A stretch of 10,875 nucleotides of DNA, from the NCBI GenBank assembly GCA_947175285.1, contig CAMWMM010000116.1:1-10875 (forward strand). The letters are read 5' to 3'. The notes below the pieces were generated by a model. It was not told where the DNA came from and ran no database searches. It saw nothing but the letters and a program-made list of their open reading frames with translations. Both the position numbers and the translations under genes were made by a program. This DNA comes from an uncultured Lachnospiraceae bacterium (lineage in GTDB: Bacteria; Bacillota_A; Clostridia; Lachnospirales; Lachnospiraceae). Every line of letters starts with the position of its first letter. Position 1 is the stretch's first letter. This document shows positions 5,914 through 10,875 of the stretch, one piece after another.

Positions 5914-6685
5914 TTATAATTTAATTATCTGCATTAGAATTTTATAGAATTCATCTTTTGCATATTTTTTCCATAAACGTACTATGTCCGCACTTCTCCA
6001 AAATATAGGTTTCACACGGAACACCATTTTCTTGTAGCGGTATCGTTACACCTTTTACCGGATGAGGATCAAGTTCCCCTTGTATTAAATATATTCTGCT
6101 CTTAATATTCTGAAAGGTTGTCAGTAATTCTCCGTTAGTTCTCAGCCTGGCAGCTTCGCCCCAAACTTTGTTGTGCATTTTGCTGTCTGTTTTATCTGCT
6201 TTATGCTTTTCTCTGTTCTCAAGACAATAATTGTCTGATTTTTCAAGTATGCCCGGAATCTTTTCCATATCCGCATCTGTTGCCTGATTGTCAACCAGCC
6301 TTTGAAATATCGCCCCATCTTCTTCAGATAGATTTTGGAATCTACGAGCGCCTATTTCCGCAACATATTTATCTTCAAGAGGAGCACAGCCAATTAGAAT
6401 AATATTCTCAATCAGTTCCGGATATTTTTCTGCAAAAAGCGCGGCTAACCACGCCCCCCACGAATGTCCGGTCAAAGATACTTTATCACTGCAATTTTCC
6501 TTGATTTGAGTAAACAATTCTTCTATCAGGTCGCCTATGGATTATTTTTATTGTATTGCTTCCATAAAGCCAATCTCAGATAAAACATTCAGTTCCCTTG
6601 CAAATCCTTTTAATGAGCCTATTGCTCCGGGACCGCCATGGACCAAAACTATTTTATAAGGCGCTTCCCCATATAAACGCACCAT
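5914..6685 (-). pseudogene. Alpha/beta hydrolase (HGGPG type), broken by two nonsense codons and a frameshift
   Basis: From ATG 6683-6685 one frame reads MVRLYGEAPYKIVLVHGGPG (oxyanion motif HGGPG at codons 16-20), on to EAIQ, then TAA (6548-6550), K, TAA (6542-6544), and continues SIGDLIEELFTQI through the nucleophile elbow GHSWG (Ser at codon 75), GELDPH (Asp, codon 206) and CGHSTFMEK (His, codon 234). The sister copy at 7494-7718 has Ser and Tyr codons where the two stops are. After FMEK the frame runs into CKR-stop at 5951, but shifting one base at the A6 run (complement of 5965-5970) gives YAKDEFYKILMQIIKL and a stop at 5914, a natural hydrolase ending. The family is related to proline-iminopeptidase-like hydrolases. 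An intact gene would encode about 256 residues. Reinitiation at 6517 (TTG) would give 188 residues without the oxyanion motif, so it should be inactive. Confidence 0.85.
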
Positions 6686-6691
6686 TTCTTT

Positions 6692-7114
6692 TCACCCTTT
6701 TTTAGATGAACATTTGACCGATAATAGCGCTTTGATATCATTCAAATGCTCCTCGCATGTAATTCGATAGTGAATCCACCCTCCGTCACCACAGGGATAC
6801 TTGTTGTCTATATACTCTTGTGTATATTTCGAGAGCTTATGATAAACAGTTTTATATTGCTTATCCGATAATCTCATCATAACAGTAAAAGCGTTATCTT
6901 CGGCAAAAATATTGCATATAAGCTTATTTTTCTTTTTATGAGCAATTCCCCAACCGTAGTTATTTCCGTATGGAAAAACAATTTTTTGTTCTGTATCAAA
7001 AACAGATGTTATCCATTCGTTAAGTAAAGTAAATCCTTCTGCATTTTCACCACAAAATTCTGTCATTTCCTCTATTGTAGGCGTTACTTGTTTATTGAGC
7101 ATTCTTTCAAACAT
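6692..7114 (-). CDS. DUF3788-family protein
   Basis: The 140-residue protein shows the order of motifs of DUF3788: an N-terminal helix (PTIEEMTEFCGENAEGF), LNEWITSVF, then strands FPYGNNYGWGIAHKKKNKLICNIF (47-70), NAFTVMMRLSDKQ (74-86), a helix YTQEYIDNKYP, GGWIHYRI (111-118), and a basic tail. It is soluble; no function is known for the family. Its ribosome site AAAGAGG, 6 nt before ATG 7112-7114, lies inside the remnant PIN toxin frame. It ends 6 nt before the start of the broken hydrolase, and the same 6-nt junction appears in the second, degraded module copy at 7719-7724, so the two genes evolved as a pair. It is the only intact member of the four genes in the two copies, which suggests that it alone is under selection. 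Confidence 0.8.
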   Translation of the reverse strand: MFERMLNKQVTPTIEEMTEFCGENAEGFTLLNEWITSVFDTEQKIVFPYGNNYGWGIAHKKKNKLICNIFAEDNAFTVMMRLSDKQYKTVYHKLSKYTQEYIDNKYPCGDGGWIHYRITCEEHLNDIKALLSVKCSSKKG

Positions 7115-7157
7115 AAAGTGCCTCTTTCATCGGTGTAGTATCCGAAATAACAATCAT
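7107..7157 (-). pseudogene. Remnant of a PIN-domain (DUF3368-like) toxin gene
   Basis: An ATG at 7155-7157 overlaps the TGA of the antitoxin gene (ATGA), and reads MIVISDTTPMKEALYV-stop. MIVISDTTP is the typical start of PIN toxins of the UPF0175/DUF3368 pairs, including the first metal-binding Asp (D6). After this the frame runs directly into the ribosome site and start of the DUF3788 gene. Everything else of the toxin (usually about 150 residues or more) is gone, most simply by a deletion that joined toxin codon 9 or so to the DUF3788 leader. The 16-residue product cannot be a nuclease. Confidence 0.75.
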
Positions 7158-7435
7158 ACTGTCGCACTCCTCAATTTCTTTAACACCGCCAAATCTTCTT
7201 CAAATTCCTCATCAGTTTCATCGAAATATGGTAAACCTAATCTGCCATACAATGTAATCAAATCAATCTTATGAAGTCCAAGCATTTCTGCTGCCTTTCC
7301 ATGAGACATAACACCATTTTTAATATAAGGATAAAGGAGCATTGCATTTCTCGTTGTCTGTGCTTCCTTATCGTCAAGAACCGTATATGGTACGATTTCT
7401 TCCGGCACATCAATTTCAACCTTTGTCATTGTCAT
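7154..7435 (-). CDS. UPF0175-family antitoxin, orphaned
   Basis: I choose the ATG at 7433-7435, 9 nt after AGGGAG; the ATG at 7442-7444 touches that site. The 93-residue protein reads MTMTKVEIDVPEEIVPYTVL, then a helical region with NAMLLYPYIKNGVMSHGKAAEMLGLHKIDLITLYGRLGLPYFD, which is the UPF0175 pattern (a short DNA-binding-like helix pair with the GKAAEMLGL motif and the conserved GLPYFD). Members of this family accompany PIN-domain RNase toxins and are thought to neutralise and autoregulate them. Here the stop overlaps the start of a destroyed PIN gene, so the antitoxin has lost its local partner. It may persist as a transcription regulator, an anti-addiction factor against a homologous toxin elsewhere in the genome, or simply be decaying. 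Confidence 0.82.
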   Translation of the reverse strand: MTMTKVEIDVPEEIVPYTVLDDKEAQTTRNAMLLYPYIKNGVMSHGKAAEMLGLHKIDLITLYGRLGLPYFDETDEEFEEDLAVLKKLRSATV

Positions 7436-7470
7436 AGAAATCATCTCCCTTCTGTCTTCTTTCTAACTAT

Positions 7471-7476
7471 ATTATA
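7471..7476 (-). promoter_or_regulatory. -10 box for the antitoxin gene
   Basis: Minus-strand consensus TATAAT (complement of 7471-7476) lies 36 nt before the chosen antitoxin start. No convincing -35 is seen at 16-18 bp. It sits between the truncated hydrolase copy and the antitoxin gene, so the antitoxin and the genes after it probably have their own transcript. Confidence 0.4.
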
Positions 7477-7493
7477 CACACTTCATTTTTGCT

Positions 7494-7718
7494 TTATAAT
7501 AAAACAAATAATCTCATATACCAAGCTTTCATGATAATTTGATTATACAATTCTTCTATAAGTTCGTCTATGGAATATTTTGATTGTATCGCTTCCATAA
7601 CACCTGTCTGTGAGAATTCACTCAATTCCTGCGCAAATCTTTTTAACGACCCTATTGCTCCGGGACCACCATGAACCAAAACTATTTTGTAAGGCGCTTC
7701 CCCATATAGCCGCACCAT
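7494..7718 (-). pseudogene. Truncated second copy of the HGGPG alpha/beta hydrolase
   Basis: This frame of 74 codons begins MVRLYGEAPYKIVLVHGGPG, nearly the same as the hydrolase at 6685, and matches it up to LIEELYNQI (about codon 61). It then diverges into IMKAWYMRLFVLL-stop with no nucleophile elbow, catalytic Asp or His. Where the other copy has two TAA codons, this one reads EAIQSKYSI, the likely ancestral sequence. The homology stops at a CAAAT (complement of 7537-7541, also 6504-6508 in copy 1), marking the duplication or deletion endpoint. It has a usable ribosome site (GAGGTGAT) and could still make a short, inactive peptide. Confidence 0.85.
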
Positions 7719-7724
7719 TATTAA

Positions 7725-7951
7725 TCACCTCTTTTCAGATGAGCATTTAACTGATAATGAATCCACCCTCCATCACCGCAGGGATACTTGTTGTCTATAT
7801 ACTCTTGTGTATATTTTGAGAGTTGATCATAAACGGTTTTATATTGCTTATCTGATAACCTCATCATAACAGTGAAAGCGTTGTTTTATTCTGTATTAAA
7901 AACAGATGTTATCCATTCATTAAGTAAGGTGAATCTTTTATTCTTTTCACC
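7725..7951 (-). pseudogene. Degraded second copy of the DUF3788 gene
   Basis: Homology to the intact gene starts at codon 22 (GGT at 7949-7951), only 4 nt after the stop of the M56 sensor gene, so the first 21 codons and start are missing. It reads GEKNKRFTLLNEWITSVFNTE and then TAA. An 87-nt deletion joins codon 42 to codon 74 (NAFTVMMRL), and a second, 46-nt deletion joins TATC of codons 116-117 to TATC of codons 131-132, i.e. between short direct repeats, shifting the frame. The last codons still align to the end of the intact copy, followed by the same 6-nt gap to the hydrolase start. Confidence 0.85.
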
Positions 7952-7955
7952 TATT

Positions 7956-10760
7956 TTAATGATGGCTATCCTCGTGGTGCTGACCCGAATGTCGTTGCGC
8001 CGCATGTTGTTTCGTCGTTCCACTGACAGCACTTGTACCACTATGATGATGGCTTGCTATCGTACAATCCAAACCGCAGTTATGATGATGCTCATAATCT
8101 CCACAATTTATCGGGCAGTCGTGGTGATGGGCTGCGTCCGTGCAGTTAGGGTCACTGCAGCCCATTCCGCTGACAAAAGAAACATTAGCAACCGTCACAG
8201 ACTCGTCATGATGCTCCTGCTCAGCAGCTTCCCTCAGACCTGCCATTCCACCGTTTTCATAACATTCAAACTGTACACATTCCTCATTAATCGTTATTGA
8301 TATCAAGCCATTGCTATATTCTGCTGCAATTCTCTGAAGCTTTATCACAACATCCGCTTCTGTCATTTTCAGCATATCCTCAGTGCTTGTTTCATTCCAG
8401 AATTTTTCTATATTCCTAACCATATGTCCGACACAATAATCACGCTCTCCGACCGTTATTGCGTCTTTATACTCAATCGCGTAAGAGAATTGATACCACA
8501 GACTGCACCACGCAGTTCTACCGTTTTCCACTATCGTTTTTTGCGGAAGATCTTGATTATATACCGGTGCTTCCTCTGGTCTTCCTGTATAACTGCTTTG
8601 GACATACTTAGCATTTTCATTTCCGGACAGATTTACGGTCAACTTCACAAAAGAAAGTTCCTCGTCATCTAAAGCTACCTGAAAATCATTCCAGCCTATA
8701 TCACAATTAATCCGTTCCATCCTATCATGATTTTCATTTGCCCATGCTAGTAAAGTCATATTAAAGTCAGCTACAGACATATCCTGATAATCCGGTGTTT
8801 TTAAGGCAAGCAGACTTTCGTAATCTTCTTCTGTCGCATATGGGTACGCTCTGGTCTCCTGCATATTTTTCAGTTCGTCTGTATTCTGCTGACGCATATT
8901 TGAAAATTCTTCCTGCTCTTTTTCATCAGCCTCTCTCAAACCTGTTATTTTACCATTTTCATATACTACAAATATCTCTATTGCATTATTATCATAGATA
9001 CCTTCGCCGATTCCGGAATGCTCTGTAATCCATAGATTCTCTTTTTCATCATAAATCCCACGGACCTCTTTTCCTTGAAAATACATTTTATAATCATCCG
9101 TAGCAAAATCATACCGATAGGTCAGACCAAACGGCACATAGGGAGCTAACATCCGATCCATTTCCTGCTGCCGATCTTTCTGCCATTCCTCCATATCCTC
9201 TATTGCCAGTTCGCCTAATGGTGTAAAAGTATACTGTATTTCTATATTCAGCCCGCTTGTCTCCACCATATGAGTGATACTGCCAATCTCCTCATCAATT
9301 AGCTCCTGCATCGCCTGTGCATCACGCAGGTCACTTGTTGTCATACCATTCAAAATATTATTCAAACACTCCACCGCAATCCGCCGTGAGACATCATACT
9401 CACCAACCGTCAGCGCATCGGCATCTAAGATCTCCAGTGTAAGGATATATTCAAAGACAGCATTATCCGATGCCTGAGGATAATCGGCAGCTACAGCTCC
9501 GCCAAACTCCCTTGATTGCCACCTTTCGGCAGTAAGCGGGTCTAATATATAAAACAGGAAAGCTGCCGTCTCATCATTGTCTCTCATTGCATAAAGCCTT
9601 TCGCTTTGTGAAAAGCGCTCTAATAAATTCCTGTATTCAGCGGTATCAGTAAGCTCCCAGACTTTATTCTGATATTCCGAAACAGACATACTTTCATACC
9701 CGGCAAACTGTAAAGCAAGCAGTTTTTCATATTCTTCGTCCGAAAAGTCTGCCGCGATTATTTCACCTCTTTGCTTATCATCTTGAATCGCAGATGTTGC
9801 AAATACTGTTGTTACACTTGCAACTAATGCTGTTGCCATAATAATTGCAGCAAAAGAAGTCTTCTTTATTTTCATAACAGCTGTAATCCTTTCTTCTATC
9901 GCATTTTTACTGAAATTGTTGCAGATTGGCATCAAACCGCTTTTCTTTTCCTCCATACTGATAAGAGTAAGCGCATACTCTGATTTTGAGTTCTCACCAA
10001 ACTTCCGTATGACGCATTCGTCACATGCCAATTCAATATCCCTGTTGAAAAGAATATACATTACCCAAACCATAGGATTGAACCAATGGACACACAGGGC
10101 AAGCACCGAAAGCAGCTTCGTTACCATGTCATATCGGCATATATGCACATATTCATGTAAGAGAATATACTGCAACTGTTGTTTATTCTCCCAATCCGTC
10201 TTCCCGGGCATTAGAATAACCGGTCGAAGAATTCCATAGGTTAAAGGCGTTTCGACCTTGTCAGACCGGCGTATCGTTATAGGACGTTTCAGCCGATGTT
10301 CTTCCAGCCACTGCGTTACAAACGTATTAGAAACGGGCAGGGAAGTCTTAAACTCAAAAGACCAACGCAGATAAGAAAAGATTAAAAATGCGGCGCATGA
10401 TATCGTTCCGGCACACCATATGATAACCCAGACGGAAACATGCACATTGTCCTGAGTTCCTTGAGGCATCTGTATCTGTGCGGCATCGTCGCCTATAAAA
10501 ATCTGCCCGCTCTGTGTTGCAGGAAGAAAATCCGTTACATCCACATTGCTTACCGTCTCTCTGACCGGTGTAGTGCGATTCACTAATGAATACACACTCA
10601 ACATAGAAGGAATGGAAAATGGAATCAATAGCCGTAAAAGTGCAATTCCCCATAATACCAAAAATGTTCTTTTCGGCAGTTTATTAATAGATACCGCGCG
10701 TACTGCTATCACAACTGCAATGAATATTGCTCCGGAAAAGCTCATTTGCACTAAATTCAT
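7956..10760 (-). CDS. BlaR1/MecR1-like M56 metallopeptidase sensor with duplicated extracellular domain and Cys/His-rich tail
   Basis: The 934-residue membrane protein starts at ATG 10758-10760, 35 nt after a blaI-type gene. Residues 1-325 are the M56 core: hydrophobic segments at about 8-24, 33-50, 107-130 and 301-322, the zinc-peptidase motif HEYVH (202-206) and the third-ligand helix RDIELACDE (E243). Such proteins respond to an outside signal by activating the protease, leading to loss of the BlaI/CopY-type repressor. The extracellular part is not a penicillin-binding domain: I see no SxxK-KTG arrangement. It holds two related units (337-611 and 638-854; paired motifs DEEYEKLLAL/EEDYESLLAL, MSVSEY/MSVADF, TVGEYD/TVGERD, YENG..GLREA). 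The tail (868-906) has three units C-x3/4-C-x4-HHH, followed by HSGQHHEDSHH. Metal binding is inferred from this tail. The protein is far longer than BlaR1 (about 600). Confidence 0.88.
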   Translation of the reverse strand: MNLVQMSFSGAIFIAVVIAVRAVSINKLPKRTFLVLWGIALLRLLIPFSIPSMLSVYSLVNRTTPVRETVSNVDVTDFLPATQSGQIFIGDDAAQIQMPQGTQDNVHVSVWVIIWCAGTISCAAFLIFSYLRWSFEFKTSLPVSNTFVTQWLEEHRLKRPITIRRSDKVETPLTYGILRPVILMPGKTDWENKQQLQYILLHEYVHICRYDMVTKLLSVLALCVHWFNPMVWVMYILFNRDIELACDECVIRKFGENSKSEYALTLISMEEKKSGLMPICNNFSKNAIEERITAVMKIKKTSFAAIIMATALVASVTTVFATSAIQDDKQRGEIIAADFSDEEYEKLLALQFAGYESMSVSEYQNKVWELTDTAEYRNLLERFSQSERLYAMRDNDETAAFLFYILDPLTAERWQSREFGGAVAADYPQASDNAVFEYILTLEILDADALTVGEYDVSRRIAVECLNNILNGMTTSDLRDAQAMQELIDEEIGSITHMVETSGLNIEIQYTFTPLGELAIEDMEEWQKDRQQEMDRMLAPYVPFGLTYRYDFATDDYKMYFQGKEVRGIYDEKENLWITEHSGIGEGIYDNNAIEIFVVYENGKITGLREADEKEQEEFSNMRQQNTDELKNMQETRAYPYATEEDYESLLALKTPDYQDMSVADFNMTLLAWANENHDRMERINCDIGWNDFQVALDDEELSFVKLTVNLSGNENAKYVQSSYTGRPEEAPVYNQDLPQKTIVENGRTAWCSLWYQFSYAIEYKDAITVGERDYCVGHMVRNIEKFWNETSTEDMLKMTEADVVIKLQRIAAEYSNGLISITINEECVQFECYENGGMAGLREAAEQEHHDESVTVANVSFVSGMGCSDPNCTDAAHHHDCPINCGDYEHHHNCGLDCTIASHHHSGTSAVSGTTKQHAAQRHSGQHHEDSHH

Positions 10761-10795
10761 AACGATGCTCCTTTCTCAAGCTACAAATTTCCATT

Positions 10796-10875
10796 TTATT
10801 CCAACTCCCCGACTATCTGCTTCAATTTTTCAATCTGTTCAGCCGAAAGTTTCTTCCTTCCAAGCAAGGCGGCAA
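10796..10875 (-). CDS. BlaI/MecI/CopY-family repressor, C-terminal end only
   Basis: The frame open at the right edge reads AALLGRKKLSAEQIEKLKQI and ends VGELE-stop (TAA at 10796-10798). This matches the C-terminal dimerisation helix of BlaI/MecI/CopY penicillinase-type repressors, whose ends usually carry a LSxEEIExL helix. The winged-helix DNA-binding part lies outside the window. It precedes the M56 sensor gene by 35 nt, the standard blaI-blaR order, and would be the repressor controlled by that sensor. Confidence 0.8.
   Translation of the reverse strand, partial: AALLGRKKLSAEQIEKLKQIVGELE

Noticed and set aside
7872..8300. Plus-strand open frame over the Cys/His tail of the sensor gene.
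   Set aside because: It is the antisense of the coherent minus-strand sensor reading (regular Cys/His units) and of the DUF3788 remnant, has no ribosome site or family features, and its Met/Arg-rich translation is an artefact.
7956..10760. Calling the sensor a true beta-lactam receptor, BlaR1.
   Set aside because: The M56 core and blaI neighbour fit, but the extracellular part lacks a penicillin-binding domain and no beta-lactamase gene is in the window.

Overview
The window looks like chromosomal accessory DNA from a low-GC anaerobic Firmicute, most likely a Lachnospiraceae-type gut Clostridia. The grounds are the A+T-rich sequence, strong GGAGG/GGGGGA ribosome sites, a BlaI/M56 pair with the large C-terminal domain usual in that group, and several short families (DUF3788, UPF0175, GNAT) common there. 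This assignment is inference; there is no rRNA or housekeeping marker. Nearly everything is on the minus strand except two tandem plus-strand genes at 3923-5505.

Layout, left to right. 1-311: a membrane protein gene broken by an in-frame stop and cut by the window edge. 377-2805 (minus): a compact, probably co-transcribed set led by an XRE regulator with a GyrI-like ligand domain, followed by a small C39-like cysteine peptidase, a PPOX/FMN split-barrel protein and an aminoglycoside-adenylyltransferase-like nucleotidyltransferase. 2912-3793 (minus): a ketopantoate-reductase-like protein lacking the usual catalytic lysine; a 23-bp palindrome sits over its stop codon. 3794-3922: divergent promoters with matching extended -10 boxes. 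3923-5505 (plus): a tandem duplication. The second copy is a GNAT, zinc-ribbon and unknown-domain fusion; the first is an internally deleted version keeping only the leader, the first eight codons and the unknown C-terminal domain.

5521-7951 (minus) is a gene graveyard. A two-gene module (DUF3788 protein plus HGGPG-type alpha/beta hydrolase) is present twice. Copy 1 has an intact DUF3788 gene but a hydrolase with two nonsense codons and a frameshift. Copy 2 has a truncated hydrolase, without those nonsense codons, and a DUF3788 remnant with two deletions. Between the copies is a UPF0175 antitoxin gene whose overlapping PIN toxin partner survives only as about nine codons.

7956-10875 (minus): a blaI/blaR-like pair. 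The 934-residue sensor has an M56 metallopeptidase core (HEYVH), no recognisable penicillin-binding domain, two copies of an extracellular domain, and a C-terminal tail of three Cys-Cys-His-His-His units followed by more histidines. This is the strongest candidate for something new: a BlaR-type protease receptor that may sense a metal rather than a beta-lactam. The repressor gene upstream is cut by the right edge.
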